64,000 nucleotides of DNA from Chitinophagaceae bacterium UBA4411 (GCA_002400415.1 DGQP01000002.1:186001-250000), one strand, 5' to 3'. Counted from the first letter of the stretch, positions 26,864 through 36,549 are shown. Program-made: numbers and translations. The notes: a model not told the origin generated them from the sequence alone.

Positions 26864-28852
26864 ATGCGCCGTACGATATTCTTATTTGCATTACTGAGTT
26901 CACTCGTAAGCCTGTCCCAAAAAAGGGGTGAGGCTTTTATAGACTCCGTACTGACGCTTATGCCCAATGCTGCCAACGATACTGCCCGGGCAAGAATGTA
27001 CCAGGCAATATCAAACGAATGCTTTAATACACTTCCGCAAAAAGTGCTGGAGTATAACAGGGCCGGGCTGGAACTGGCCACTAAAATGAAGTGGGAAAAA
27101 GCTATCGGCTCATTTTACCTCACGATTGGCAGGTATTACCAGACCATACGAATCATTTATGATTCGGCTATTTATTACAACCTGAAGGCATACGATATCT
27201 TTGTACGTCATGATTTGAAGCAACCCTCCAACATTGCCCTTGGGAATATCGGAACTCTTTACCAGGATATTGGCAATTATACCAAAGCCGCCGAGTATTA
27301 TTCCATCTCATTGAAAAATGCGGAAGAGAGCAGGGACAATATGATGATTATATCCAACCTGCTGAATATAGGATTAATACAAAGCCAGCAAAAGAATTTC
27401 AGGCAATCTTACGACACCTATAAAAGATGCCTGGCACTGCAAAAAGAAAATAATTTACCGGCCCGTTTAAGCAACTGCTACAATGGCCTGGCCATCTGCG
27501 CACTTAATTTAAAAGACACAGCCGGCGCAGTTGCCTTTTTAAAAGCTGCAATTAAAATATGTACCGGCACAAGAGATGACGTAATGCTTGGCACCAGTTA
27601 TGCCACCTATGGGGCTGCTGAAAGTAATCCTGGTAAAAAAATGGAGCTGTTAAAAAAAGCAGATATGCTTTTAGCAAAACTTACACCTGAAGGCATTACA
27701 TATATTTCCAACCTGAGCAATATTGGCAGCGCATATTTTGAGCTGGCAAAAAAAGATAGCGCTGGCAAAAATCAGCAGCAGTTTTTGCAGCAGGCAAAAA
27801 AATACTTTTTCAATGCTTTAAGACTGAGTGAACGCATTAATCATAAGACCTATATAGCCCTGAACAATAAACTAATTGCAGAAACTGACCTGTACCAAAG
27901 TAATTATAAAGCGGCATACGAAAGATTACAGGCCGCTACTGCCCTGAACGATTCTATATACTCACAGGATAATAAGAATGATATAGCCAAAAAACTGGCA
28001 CAATACGAACTGGATAAAAAAAATGCAGCCATACAATTAAAAGACGCTATTATAAGCGGCCAGAAAAAACAACGTATTGCCCTGATCGCCTGCCTCGTAT
28101 TGCTTTTAGTAATCGCAGGTTTAATTTATTACCAGAATTATTCAAGAAAAAAAGCAAATACCACATTAATGGTATTAAATAATGAACTGGACGAAGCAAA
28201 TAAAATAAAGGCGAAATTCTTTGGCATCCTCAGTCATGATCTGCGGAGCCCGGTTGCCAACCTGGTTAATTTCCTGCAACTGCAAAAAAAGAACCCCGGC
28301 ATTTTAAGCGAAACGCAAATTGCGGAAAGAGAAGCACAAATAACCGGCTCAGCCACTTCATTGCTGGAAACTATGGAGAGTATGCTTTTATGGAGCAAAG
28401 GGCAAATGGAGAACTTTAAACCGGAAACTAATGTTATCGCTGTTGCCGACCTGTTTGCCTATATCCGGAAGTTCTTTACCGACAACAGGGAGATAAAGTT
28501 TACTTTCCTGGATGAGCAGCACCTGACTCTTCATACAGATGAGAATTACCTGCAAACCATCATGCAGAATCTTACTTCTAATGCCATAAAGGCGTTGCAG
28601 CAAATACCCGGTGCTGCCATCGAATGGAGGGCATGGGAAGAAAATAACAGGATCTGTTTATCCATTACTGATAACGGACCGGGCATTACTGCAGAGCAGG
28701 CAAAAAATCTTTTCAGCGAAACAACTGTAACGGGTACAAAACACGGTTTGGGTTTGCACATCATCCGTGATCTTGCCAGGGCCATTAAATGCTCTATTAC
28801 AATAGCACCTCAAAATCCCAATACAGGAACATCTTTTATATTGAGTTTATAA
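26864..28852 (+). CDS. TPR sensor histidine kinase (HisKA type)
   Basis: 662 residues. Signal peptide MRRTIFLFALLSSLVSLSQ, then tetratricopeptide repeats (about 25-390; for example GNIGTLYQDIGNYTKAAEYY and LLNIGLIQSQQKNF). A membrane helix lies near 405-425 (IALIACLVLLLVIAGLIYY). The cytoplasmic kinase has His458 in FGILSHDLRSPVANL, which is the HisKA type and not the HisKA_3 type of its neighbours. HATPase motifs follow (NLTSNAIKA, ITDNGPGI, HGLGLHIIRDLAR). The start at 26864 begins the signal peptide; an in-frame ATG at 26795 lies inside the LytTR gene. Operonic with the LytTR regulator. Confidence 0.9.
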   Translation: MRRTIFLFALLSSLVSLSQKRGEAFIDSVLTLMPNAANDTARARMYQAISNECFNTLPQKVLEYNRAGLELATKMKWEKAIGSFYLTIGRYYQTIRIIYDSAIYYNLKAYDIFVRHDLKQPSNIALGNIGTLYQDIGNYTKAAEYYSISLKNAEESRDNMMIISNLLNIGLIQSQQKNFRQSYDTYKRCLALQKENNLPARLSNCYNGLAICALNLKDTAGAVAFLKAAIKICTGTRDDVMLGTSYATYGAAESNPGKKMELLKKADMLLAKLTPEGITYISNLSNIGSAYFELAKKDSAGKNQQQFLQQAKKYFFNALRLSERINHKTYIALNNKLIAETDLYQSNYKAAYERLQAATALNDSIYSQDNKNDIAKKLAQYELDKKNAAIQLKDAIISGQKKQRIALIACLVLLLVIAGLIYYQNYSRKKANTTLMVLNNELDEANKIKAKFFGILSHDLRSPVANLVNFLQLQKKNPGILSETQIAEREAQITGSATSLLETMESMLLWSKGQMENFKPETNVIAVADLFAYIRKFFTDNREIKFTFLDEQHLTLHTDENYLQTIMQNLTSNAIKALQQIPGAAIEWRAWEENNRICLSITDNGPGITAEQAKNLFSETTVTGTKHGLGLHIIRDLARAIKCSITIAPQNPNTGTSFILSL

Positions 28853-28970
28853 TTTTCTGCAACAACTTAAAGTAAATTCCGCTGTTTCACCAAACAGCCC
28901 CAGGCAATACAACCAGCAGGTATTTCGTTGAAATACGACCCCCATAAAGCACTACGCTATTTTACAAAAA

Positions 28971-29017
28971 CCCCCTTTTTGAGGGATTGTACCAGATGCC
29001 GCTGGCCCCTATTTTTA
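28971..29017 (+). promoter_or_regulatory. Promoter and operator of the M48 gene (site E)
   Basis: CCCCCTTTTTGAGGGAT (28971-28987), followed by TG as in site F, copies the island palindrome. The -7-like box TATTTTTA (29010-29017) starts 39 bp after its first base, 15 bp before ATG 29033. Confidence 0.62.
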
Positions 29018-29032
29018 TCTCCTAAATTGTAT

Positions 29033-29839
29033 ATGATGAAGCGTTTTGTTATTGCCGCCCTGGCACTGGTTATATTACAATCCTGCAAAACAGTACCTGT
29101 AACCGGCCGGAAACAACTCAACCTGGTCCCTAATTCCATGATACAGGCAATGGCCTTCTCCCAATATGACTCGGTGGTAAAAGCCAGTCCTACCCTTTCC
29201 CAATACGATACCCGGGCTCAATTGGTAAGTAAAGTGGGCAGCAGGATACAACTGGCGGTGGAAACCTATATGCAGCAGAACAATATGGGCAAGGACCTGA
29301 AAAATTTCAAATGGGAGTATAATACCATTGAAGAGAATATTGTAAATGCCTGGTGCATGCCGGGCGGTAAAGTAGTAGTGTATACCGGGCTTTTGCCGGT
29401 CTCTCAGACAGAAGAAGGGTTAGCTGTTGTGATGGGGCATGAAATTGCTCATGCCATTGCCCGGCATGGTAATGAACGAATGAGTGAAGGATTACTGATC
29501 AACCTTGGTGGCCTGGTGCTGGAAGAAGCACTAAAAGAAAAGAAACAGGAAACACAATTGTTATTCTTAGGCCTGTATATGATCGGTTCCAACCTGGCAT
29601 TGTCGCTGCCTAACAGCAGGATGCAGGAAAGCGAAGCGGATAAACTGGGGCTGATATTTATAAGTATGGCCGGTTATAATCCCGAAGAAGCTATTCCATT
29701 CTGGCAACGAATGTCGGCGATCAATAAAGGAGTTAAGACGCCGCAATTTCTTTCCACTCACCCTTCTGACGAAACAAGGATCAAAAAATTATCTGCATTG
29801 ATACCTGAGATCAAGACAACGTATTATAAACCCCAATAA
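29033..29839 (+). CDS. M48-family zinc metalloprotease lipoprotein
   Basis: 268 residues. The N-terminus is a lipoprotein signal (VILQSCKTVP, lipid on Cys18). The zinc motif HEIAHAIARH has His136, Glu137 and His140; the third zinc ligand is the Glu in ESEADKLG. STHPSDETR near the end is also typical of this group. Related periplasmic lipoproteases (YcaL/LoiP-like) degrade misfolded outer-membrane proteins. The start at 29033 (or 29036) lies 15 bp after the -7 box of site E, while the in-frame ATG at 28928 precedes the promoter. It is monocistronic and belongs by its promoter to the island's regulon. Confidence 0.9.
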   Translation: MMKRFVIAALALVILQSCKTVPVTGRKQLNLVPNSMIQAMAFSQYDSVVKASPTLSQYDTRAQLVSKVGSRIQLAVETYMQQNNMGKDLKNFKWEYNTIEENIVNAWCMPGGKVVVYTGLLPVSQTEEGLAVVMGHEIAHAIARHGNERMSEGLLINLGGLVLEEALKEKKQETQLLFLGLYMIGSNLALSLPNSRMQESEADKLGLIFISMAGYNPEEAIPFWQRMSAINKGVKTPQFLSTHPSDETRIKKLSALIPEIKTTYYKPQ

Positions 29840-29849
29840 ATAGCTGCGG

Positions 29850-30464
29850 TTATATGAACTGAAGTTTCGTGGCATCCCTGATCAGGGATGCAGTATTCCT
29901 GACACCGAATTTAGCCAGCAGATTTTTTCTGTGTGTATCAATAGTAGTAGGGCTTACAAATAATTTTTGTGCGATCTCATTATTGGTCAGCCCTTCTGCG
30001 ATCAGTTCCAGCACTTCTTTTTCCCGCCGGGTGAGCAGGATGGGATTGGCATCTGTTTTAGTTAATACCTGGGAGGCCTCATCACTAAAGTAGATCTTTC
30101 CTTTAATGACCACACTGATTGCTTCCATCAGTTCTTCCTGTGTGGCATTCTTCAGCACATAACCGGAAGCCCCGCTATCCATCATCTTTTGAATAAAACT
30201 TTGCTGGTTAAATGTGCTGAGGCCAATAATAAACACGGAAGGATATTTTTCCTTTACCTCCTTGCAAAGATCAATACCGCTTTTATCCGGCAGGTTGATA
30301 TCCATCAGGATAATATCCGGTTGCTGGCGTTGCAAAAAAGCCAGGCAGGAAGCCGCATTCATGGCATGGCCGGTCCATTCAATACCTTTTTCATTCTGCA
30401 ATAATGAACGGATACCTTCCACCACCATATAATGGTCATCCACGATAAAAACTTTCGTTGCCAT
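29850..30464 (-). CDS. NarL/FixJ-type response regulator
   Basis: 204 residues. Receiver with D9/D10, phospho-acceptor Asp55 in DIILMDINLPD and Lys in GYVLKNATQ. LuxR HTH: LTRREKEVLELIAEGLTNNEIA with recognition helix PTTIDTHRKNLL. The start ATG directly follows the stop of the kinase at 30465, so translation is coupled. The recognition helix is nearly the same as in the regulator at 33934 (HTVDSHRKNLL), so both may bind the same operator. It is also the best candidate partner for the orphan kinase at 5578, whose core is almost identical to that of its own partner. Confidence 0.95.
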   Translation of the reverse strand: MATKVFIVDDHYMVVEGIRSLLQNEKGIEWTGHAMNAASCLAFLQRQQPDIILMDINLPDKSGIDLCKEVKEKYPSVFIIGLSTFNQQSFIQKMMDSGASGYVLKNATQEELMEAISVVIKGKIYFSDEASQVLTKTDANPILLTRREKEVLELIAEGLTNNEIAQKLFVSPTTIDTHRKNLLAKFGVRNTASLIRDATKLQFI

Positions 30465-32420
30465 TTAAATATTTAATTCAATGTGAACAGATGTGCCTTT
30501 ACCGGGTTCTGACTGAATGTCCAGTTTTCCTTTCAGGTATTCCAGCCGGCTCTGGATATTGGTCCAGCCAATCCCCTTCGCCTGTTGCAAAAGTACCGGA
30601 TTAAATCCCACTCCGTCATCTTCCACAGTAACCGTTATCACTTCATTGGTTTTACTAACCTGCACGATCGCTGTTTTGGCAGCCGCATGCTTCATCGTGT
30701 TATTGATCAGCTCCTGGACGATCCTGTAAATAGTGATCGCTGTTGTATGCCCGACTTTCTCCTCTTCCATCCCAATCGACTGGTAATTGACCTGCAAAGC
30801 ACCGGACTGGTTAATATCATTACAAAAATCTTTCAGGGCTGTATCCAGGCCAAATTTCACCAGTGCCTCCGGCATCATATTATGCGCCACCCGTCGCATT
30901 TCCTTGATAGAACTGTCCAGCATATCCATACCCCTTTCAAAAGCCCGGGCATTTTCAGGGGTCATTACTAAACTTCCTTTCATGGTCTGAAATGAGTATT
31001 TAATACCTGACAACATACCACCTAATCCATCATGAAGGTCCTTTGCCAGTCGTGTTCGCTCTTGTTCCTCTCCTTTTAATACTGCTTCGGTAGCCATCAG
31101 CTGCTTTTCAGTTTCCAGTTCGCTGATACGCTGTTGCTGCAATTTTTGCTTTTGCTTATAGTTCCTGTAAGAAAGTAGTGAAATAACCAGTAAAGTTGCT
31201 GCGGCACCAATAAGAATATAGTTAAGTGTATTCTTCTGGCGGATAGTTAACTCTTGCAATTGCCGCTCCACTTCCAGTTCTTTGATCTGGTTTTCCTTTT
31301 TTTCTGATTCATACTTGGCTTCCACCAGCGTAATAGTGGAACGATTCTTCTCATTCAATACCGAATCGCTTAGTGTCTCAAATTTCTTCCTGAAATCCAG
31401 TGCGGCATGAAGATCACCTGTTTTCTCTGAAAGATCCGAGGCTTTAAAGTAGAGGTCCTTCAACTCATATTTGGATCCGAGCTCCACCGCCAGCTTTATT
31501 CCTGCCTGGACAGTTGCCTGCGCCAGGTTATATTGTTTTGTTTTCAGGTACAGGTCGGTAATACCCATGTAGGCATACATTTCATACTCGGGAGCTGTTT
31601 TTTGCTTAGAAAGATCAATAACCCGCTTATAATATTGTTCTGCCTTGCTGGCCTGGTTTAAAGCACTGTAGACATCAGCAATGCCCTGCCATCCATCCAG
31701 TATCACTATATAATCATCGGTGGCTTTCCCGATTTGTTCAATTTCTTTATACCTGGCAAGGGCCTTATCATAATCCTTCAGGTAGAGCTCTGCCGTGGCT
31801 ATATTGAAAGTGGAGGAAGAAATAGCATAATCGTTCTTTAACTCTTTGGCCAGCAATAGTGATTTCTCCGCATACTCTTTACCCTTTTGGTAGTCGCCCA
31901 TATTGATGAAAATAGAAGCCAGGTTATTATTAGTGATCCGCTGCAACCGTTTGTCACCAACCTCCTCTGCCAGCTTCTTCGCTTTTAAATAATTCTCTGC
32001 TGCCACCTGGAAGTCGGATAAGTATTGCCATTCGCTCCCATAATTGAGATAAGCGACTGACAGGTCCCTCTTGTTTCCTATTTCCTCATACAACGAAAGC
32101 GCCTCTTTACACAAGGCAAGCGCCTCCCGGAATTTCCCCTGGTTGTTCAGGATAACGATATAGTGACTGGCATAAGCAGCCTGGCCCTTTTTAAAGGCTA
32201 ATTTCTTAGAAAGCTCATAGGCTTTATTGTAATAATAAACAGCTGTATCCGGGTTATCTGTCTCAAATAGTTTACCATACTGGTAGTACAATAATGCCTT
32301 CGTTGTATCGTCCCCGAATTTATACAAAACTGCCCTCAGGCTGTCTGCTTCTGACTGCTGCGAAAAAGCAGGAGAGCCAAAAAGGGAAAACAGCACCACT
32401 AAAAAGCAGAATTTTCGCAT
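30465..32420 (-). CDS. TPR-containing sensor histidine kinase (HisKA_3)
   Basis: 651 residues. Signal peptide MRKFCFLVVLFSLFGSPAFSQ, about seven or more TPR motifs (for example LNYGSEWQYLSDFQVAAENY, KYELKDLYFKASDLSEKTG), a membrane helix near 410-430, a coiled coil and a kinase core with His463 in AKDLHDGLGG. HATPase motifs: ELINNTMKH, EDDGVGFN, GKGTSVHIEL. The start at 32420 follows a -7 box at 32458-32451; the in-frame ATG at 32453 would fall within the promoter. Stop and next start abut the regulator at 29850. Its core is a near duplicate of the orphan kinase at 5578-7509, and the two promoters are arranged the same way. Confidence 0.93.
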   Translation of the reverse strand: MRKFCFLVVLFSLFGSPAFSQQSEADSLRAVLYKFGDDTTKALLYYQYGKLFETDNPDTAVYYYNKAYELSKKLAFKKGQAAYASHYIVILNNQGKFREALALCKEALSLYEEIGNKRDLSVAYLNYGSEWQYLSDFQVAAENYLKAKKLAEEVGDKRLQRITNNNLASIFINMGDYQKGKEYAEKSLLLAKELKNDYAISSSTFNIATAELYLKDYDKALARYKEIEQIGKATDDYIVILDGWQGIADVYSALNQASKAEQYYKRVIDLSKQKTAPEYEMYAYMGITDLYLKTKQYNLAQATVQAGIKLAVELGSKYELKDLYFKASDLSEKTGDLHAALDFRKKFETLSDSVLNEKNRSTITLVEAKYESEKKENQIKELEVERQLQELTIRQKNTLNYILIGAAATLLVISLLSYRNYKQKQKLQQQRISELETEKQLMATEAVLKGEEQERTRLAKDLHDGLGGMLSGIKYSFQTMKGSLVMTPENARAFERGMDMLDSSIKEMRRVAHNMMPEALVKFGLDTALKDFCNDINQSGALQVNYQSIGMEEEKVGHTTAITIYRIVQELINNTMKHAAAKTAIVQVSKTNEVITVTVEDDGVGFNPVLLQQAKGIGWTNIQSRLEYLKGKLDIQSEPGKGTSVHIELNI

Positions 32421-32450
32421 ACAGTAAAATAAAAGATTACCGGCAGATAA

Positions 32451-32497
32451 CAAAATACGGCCGGGTTATGGTAACAAACTCTCCCCTTTTTCCATGA
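32451..32497 (-). promoter_or_regulatory. Promoter and operator of the 32420 kinase (site G)
   Basis: Minus-strand TCATGGAAAAAGGGGAG (32497-32481), identical over 17 bases to site B. The -7-like box GTATTTTG (32458-32451) starts 39 bp after its outer edge. Confidence 0.62.
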
Positions 32498-32518
32498 TTT
32501 TATCCTTTTCACGGTATA

Positions 32519-32565
32519 TCCTGTTTTTAAGGGATTGCAGCATCCTGAACCAACACTCATTTTTA
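32519..32565 (+). promoter_or_regulatory. Promoter and operator of the first metzincin gene (site F)
   Basis: TCCTGTTTTTAAGGGAT (32519-32535) copies the island palindrome. Box CATTTTTA (32558-32565) starts 39 bp after its first base. Sites F and G lie 37 bp apart (start to start on +), the same distance as sites A and B. Confidence 0.72.
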
Positions 32566-32597
32566 CTGTATCAAAATCATTCACTAAAAACTTAATC

Positions 32598-33923
32598 ATG
32601 AAAAAGAAATTTCTTCTTACCGCAGCTTTTTTTTCTGCGTTGCTGGCATCGGCGCAGCCTGGTGTGATCCAGGCAAATAAAAAGATAAAAGAAACCAACC
32701 CTTCCGTCATCCAAACAATAAAAACTGCGCCTCTAAACACTACTTACGATTTTAGTAATATCAAAATCTGTACTGATATTGTTTTCCCCGTAGGTAACCT
32801 TCCTGAACGGGACTTTTCAGCTGTAAAAGCGCCTCCAAAAATAAATAATGACGGCAGTGTGTCGCAAGCTGGTGTATCCCGCCAGCCTCTTGCCGGTGAA
32901 ACAAATAAAATGTGGAATCCGGGTCAGACACTTACTGTTTTTCTTGATCCCGCAGGCAGCTCTGAATTTATAAGAAGCCGGGTCCGGTTTTTTGCACAGC
33001 AATGGGAAAACCATGCTAATATTAAATTTCAATTCGTCAATTCTATTAATGCTGCGCAGATAAAGGTAAGTTTTGTTAACAACGGGAAAAGCTGGTCAAT
33101 GGTAGGAAAAGATATCCTCTTTAATCCTTTCGGCGCCTTTACTATGAATTTGGGATGGCTAACTGATCGTACACCTGATGAAGAATTCAGAAGAGTGGTA
33201 GAACATGAGTTTGGGCATTCGCTGGGTTTTATTCATGAACACCAGTCGCCTGCGGCTACTATCGCATGGGACAGGGAAAAGGTATATGCTTATTTCGCCG
33301 GCGAGCCTAATAAATGGAGCAGGGCGGATGTTGATATTAACCTCTTCAATAAATATTCCCGGACCAGTACTAACTTTTCAGCCTATGACCGTTTTTCAAT
33401 CATGCATTATTCTTTCCCTGCTGAATTAACTACCGACGGAAGTGCAATGCCGATGAACACCGATTTTTCCCCGACAGATAAGCAGTATGCCCGTTTGATC
33501 TATCCCTTTCCGCCTACCCCATCCAACGCTACCGGAACCCTGAGGACAGGGGATGATTGTGATATGGTTGACTTCGTGGTTGAATACGGAGTAGTAGCCA
33601 GCGACCGGATAGAATTTAAAATGCAATTTGGCAGAATGGATAATAAAACAGTAACCTGGTGGAAACAAATCGGTATTCCCCTTACCAATAATACAGAGAT
33701 TTTAGTAGCTATCCAGAATCACTCCCTGATCCCTGCTGAAAACAACCCGGTGGCATCGGTGCAGGTTCCGGTGAGCCAGATCAATATTAATAGAGGTATT
33801 AGTTTTTCAAAAGCGAAATTACTGGGCGTTCACACCCCATTAGGCTTTAAATGGAATGTGCTTCCTGCTCTGAAAGGCGGATGCCGTGTAACACTAACCT
33901 GGAAAAAAGACAGTTGCTTATAA
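32598..33923 (+). CDS. Secreted astacin-type metzincin metalloprotease
   Basis: 441 residues, signal peptide MKKKFLLTAAFFSALLASAQ. The metzincin zinc site is complete: HEFGHSLGFIHEH with zinc His203, His207, His213 and catalytic Glu204, followed by a Met-turn SIMHYSF with the astacin-type Tyr. Residues about 60-180 are probably a propeptide plus the N-lobe (KMWNPGQTLTVFLD, ARVRFFAQQWENHANIKFQFV-like). The C-terminal 130 residues (GTLRTGDDCDMVDF to CRVTLTWKKDSC) form an extra beta domain shared with the 41559 protease. The start begins the signal peptide downstream of site F; upstream in-frame ATGs precede the promoter. Monocistronic; the palindrome after its stop may terminate it. Confidence 0.92.
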   Translation: MKKKFLLTAAFFSALLASAQPGVIQANKKIKETNPSVIQTIKTAPLNTTYDFSNIKICTDIVFPVGNLPERDFSAVKAPPKINNDGSVSQAGVSRQPLAGETNKMWNPGQTLTVFLDPAGSSEFIRSRVRFFAQQWENHANIKFQFVNSINAAQIKVSFVNNGKSWSMVGKDILFNPFGAFTMNLGWLTDRTPDEEFRRVVEHEFGHSLGFIHEHQSPAATIAWDREKVYAYFAGEPNKWSRADVDINLFNKYSRTSTNFSAYDRFSIMHYSFPAELTTDGSAMPMNTDFSPTDKQYARLIYPFPPTPSNATGTLRTGDDCDMVDFVVEYGVVASDRIEFKMQFGRMDNKTVTWWKQIGIPLTNNTEILVAIQNHSLIPAENNPVASVQVPVSQININRGISFSKAKLLGVHTPLGFKWNVLPALKGGCRVTLTWKKDSCL

Positions 33924-33933
33924 GAGACATTAG

Positions 33934-34557
33934 CTATACCATGTTATGCTTTGCAGCCAGTTTGATCAAACTGGCTGTATTATTTACAGCAAATTTGGTA
34001 AGCAGGTTCTTTCGATGGCTGTCAACAGTATGGAGGCTGATAAACAGTTTTGTTGCGATCTGTGGATTGGTAAACCCATCGGCAATCAACTGGAGTACTT
34101 CTTTTTCACGGCTACTGAGAACCGGCACAGCATTTAATTCCACTTTATCTGCTGCTGATAAATTAATGTCAAGGCTCATATACAGCTTACCTTCAAATAC
34201 ACTCAGTATGGCTTCTTCAATTTCTTCTCTTGATGCACTTTTCACTAAATACCCTGAAGCCCCGCTTTGTATCATCTGTGAGATATAACTGCGTTCCTTA
34301 AAAGTACTCATCGCCACTACCCTGACAGCCGGGAACTCTTTCCTGATCTTTACCGTTAGTTCGATACCGCTTACTTCAGGCATATTTATATCAGTAATAA
34401 CGATATCAGGACTATTCTCTTTTATTTTTTCAATAGCTTCATACGCATTCGGGGCAGTGCCGGTAATTTCCACAAAACTGATTTGCAGCAGCATGGAACG
34501 AATACCTTCCAGCACCATCGGGTGGTCATCTACCACCAGTACCTTGATCTTATTCAT
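33934..34557 (-). CDS. NarL/FixJ-type response regulator
   Basis: 207 residues. Receiver with the acidic pair near D10/D11, phospho-acceptor Asp56 in DIVITDINMPE and Lys in GYLVKSASR; LuxR HTH with LSSREKEVLQLIADGFTNPQIA and recognition helix HTVDSHRKNLL. ATG 34557 is used; the in-frame TTG at 34566 is an unlikely start. It overlaps the stop of the kinase at 34550 by 8 bp, indicating translational coupling. The last codons overlap a 24-bp perfect palindrome (33954-33977). Confidence 0.94.
   Translation of the reverse strand: MNKIKVLVVDDHPMVLEGIRSMLLQISFVEITGTAPNAYEAIEKIKENSPDIVITDINMPEVSGIELTVKIRKEFPAVRVVAMSTFKERSYISQMIQSGASGYLVKSASREEIEEAILSVFEGKLYMSLDINLSAADKVELNAVPVLSSREKEVLQLIADGFTNPQIATKLFISLHTVDSHRKNLLTKFAVNNTASLIKLAAKHNMV
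33954..33977. terminator. Perfect 24-bp palindrome, possible terminator for the metzincin gene
   Basis: CAGCCAGTTTGA followed by its exact reverse complement. It lies 30 bp after the stop of the + strand metzincin gene and is followed by TATTATTTA on +. It also lies inside the last codons of the response regulator on the minus strand. A terminator for + is the simplest reading; it could also be a binding site. Confidence 0.55.
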
Positions 34558-36484
34558 TTTCTTCAATTATACAATCAATATGAACAGATGTTCCTTTACC
34601 GGGGTTTGTCTGAATGTCCAGCTGGCCTTTCAGGTAATCCACCCTTGATCGGATATTTTTTAAACCGGCTCCCTGCAATAAGGCTTCTTTCTCAAAACCC
34701 TGACCGTTATCCTCCACGGTTATTGTCAGACTATTATCCTGTCGCATTACCTGTGCCAGGATTACAGATGCACCGGAATGCTTCACTGCATTATTCAGCA
34801 ATTCCTGTACAATCCGGTACAGCACCACTTCGGTGGAAGGTTCCAATCTTTTTTCCAGCCCGTGAAATTCACCATTAATCGTAAATGATTGTGATGAAGA
34901 GAGCCCATCACAATAGTCCTGCAGGGCCTGTTGCAATCCTAATTTCATTAATGCTTCCGGCATCATGTTATGGGCTACCCGTCTCATTTCACTGATGGAC
35001 TCATCCAGTTTACTCAGCGCATTATTAAATATACGTCCATGCTCTTCTGATAAAATTAAATTTCCTTTCATAGCTCCTAATTGAAGTTTAACGCCACTGA
35101 GCAATCCTCCGAGACCATCATGAAGATCTTTTGCCAACCGGCTTCTTTCATCTTCCTGGCCTTTTAACAGGGATTGTGTGGCTAATAATAATTTTTCCTT
35201 TTCCAGCTCTGCTATTTTTTGTTCCTGTAATTTTCGCTTTTGCTGGTAAGTCCTGTACGAAAGAAAAGAGATCAACAACAAAGCGGCCACTCCGGCAAGT
35301 AAAATATAATTGAGTGTGCTCTTTTGCTGTATGATGGCTTCCTGTAAAGCTAATCGCTGCTCCTTCTTTGCCGTCTCGTACTTAATTTCCATCCCGTTGA
35401 TACTGGCTGTATTTTTTTCATTTAATATGGAATCATTAAGCGTCACAAATTTCTTATGCCATTGTAATGCAGCCACAGCATTTCCAGTTGCCTCATACAG
35501 TTCCGTGGCCCGGAGATATAGGTCTTTAAGTTCGATCTTGGTGCCCAGTTGTTGCGCCAGTAGTATCCCTTTCTCAATAAATGGTTGAGCCAGGGCATAC
35601 TTTTTTATTCTGAGCAGCAGGTCAGATATACCCATGTAACCGTACATTTTGTATTCAGGAGCATCGATCCGGTCAGCTGTTTCCATCACATTCCTGTAAT
35701 ACATTTCGGATTGCTGGTACGCTTTTGATTCTTTGTAATTATCCGCTATCCCCAGCCATCCGTCCATTATTATTATATCGTCCTCCATTTTTTTTCCCAA
35801 CGATTCCACTTGCCTGAAATGCTGCAGCGATTCTTCATACTGCTTCAAAAAGAAATCCGAAGTACCAATATTGATGGTGGAGGAAGCTACTGCATAATCA
35901 TCGTTCATCTTTTGGGCAATCAGCAATGATTTTCCGGCATACTGTTTTCCTTTCTCATACTGCTGAAGAGAATTAAAAACAGAAGCCAGGTTATTATTCG
36001 CCACCCGCTGAAATTTATCATTCCCTGTTTCCTCTGCCAGCTTAGCCGCTTGCAGGTAATATTCAGCTGCCGTTTCCAGGTCAGATAAATACTGCCACTC
36101 GCTGCCCGTATTAATGTAAGCGGCGGCCAGGTCATTTTTACTACCTCCTTTTCCTAATACTTCAAGCAGGTCTAAACAAAGTTGTAATGCCTCCCGAAAC
36201 TTACCCTGGTTGTTGAGGATAACAATTGAATAACTGACATAAGTTGACAAGCCTTTCCTGAAATTCAACTTTCCGGAAAGATCTTTTCCTTTTTTATAAT
36301 AAAATAAAGCACTATCAGGGTTTTCGGTTTCAAAGGTTTCACCATACTGGTAATAAGTAAATACTTTACTGCTGTCATCCGGCTTTTGCGCAATCAACAA
36401 ACGAAGGCTCTTTCTACTACTGTCGTTTTGAGCAAAAGTTTTTTGTGACATTAAAATAAGTACTACTAATAACAGTCTTTTCAC
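34550..36484 (-). CDS. TPR-containing sensor histidine kinase (HisKA_3)
   Basis: 644 residues. The first codon is GTG (36482-36484); it begins a signal peptide (KRLLLVVLILMSQKTFAQ), and no in-frame ATG gives a better start. TPR repeats cover about 25-370, a membrane helix about 385-405 (STLNYILLAGVAALLLISFL), then a coiled coil and kinase core with His455 in AKDLHDGLGG. Motifs: ELLNNAVKH, VEDNGQGFE, GKGTSVHID. It is a third member of the same kinase family as 5578 and 30465, more diverged. It is divergent from the RCC1/T9SS operon, and its stop overlaps the regulator at 33934. Confidence 0.92.
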   Translation of the reverse strand: MKRLLLVVLILMSQKTFAQNDSSRKSLRLLIAQKPDDSSKVFTYYQYGETFETENPDSALFYYKKGKDLSGKLNFRKGLSTYVSYSIVILNNQGKFREALQLCLDLLEVLGKGGSKNDLAAAYINTGSEWQYLSDLETAAEYYLQAAKLAEETGNDKFQRVANNNLASVFNSLQQYEKGKQYAGKSLLIAQKMNDDYAVASSTINIGTSDFFLKQYEESLQHFRQVESLGKKMEDDIIIMDGWLGIADNYKESKAYQQSEMYYRNVMETADRIDAPEYKMYGYMGISDLLLRIKKYALAQPFIEKGILLAQQLGTKIELKDLYLRATELYEATGNAVAALQWHKKFVTLNDSILNEKNTASINGMEIKYETAKKEQRLALQEAIIQQKSTLNYILLAGVAALLLISFLSYRTYQQKRKLQEQKIAELEKEKLLLATQSLLKGQEDERSRLAKDLHDGLGGLLSGVKLQLGAMKGNLILSEEHGRIFNNALSKLDESISEMRRVAHNMMPEALMKLGLQQALQDYCDGLSSSQSFTINGEFHGLEKRLEPSTEVVLYRIVQELLNNAVKHSGASVILAQVMRQDNSLTITVEDNGQGFEKEALLQGAGLKNIRSRVDYLKGQLDIQTNPGKGTSVHIDCIIEENE

Positions 36485-36549
36485 TTCAGCAATTATTATA
36501 CTTATAAAAATAGCCCTTGTACCTGCACATTTCCAAGTTTTTCAATAAA

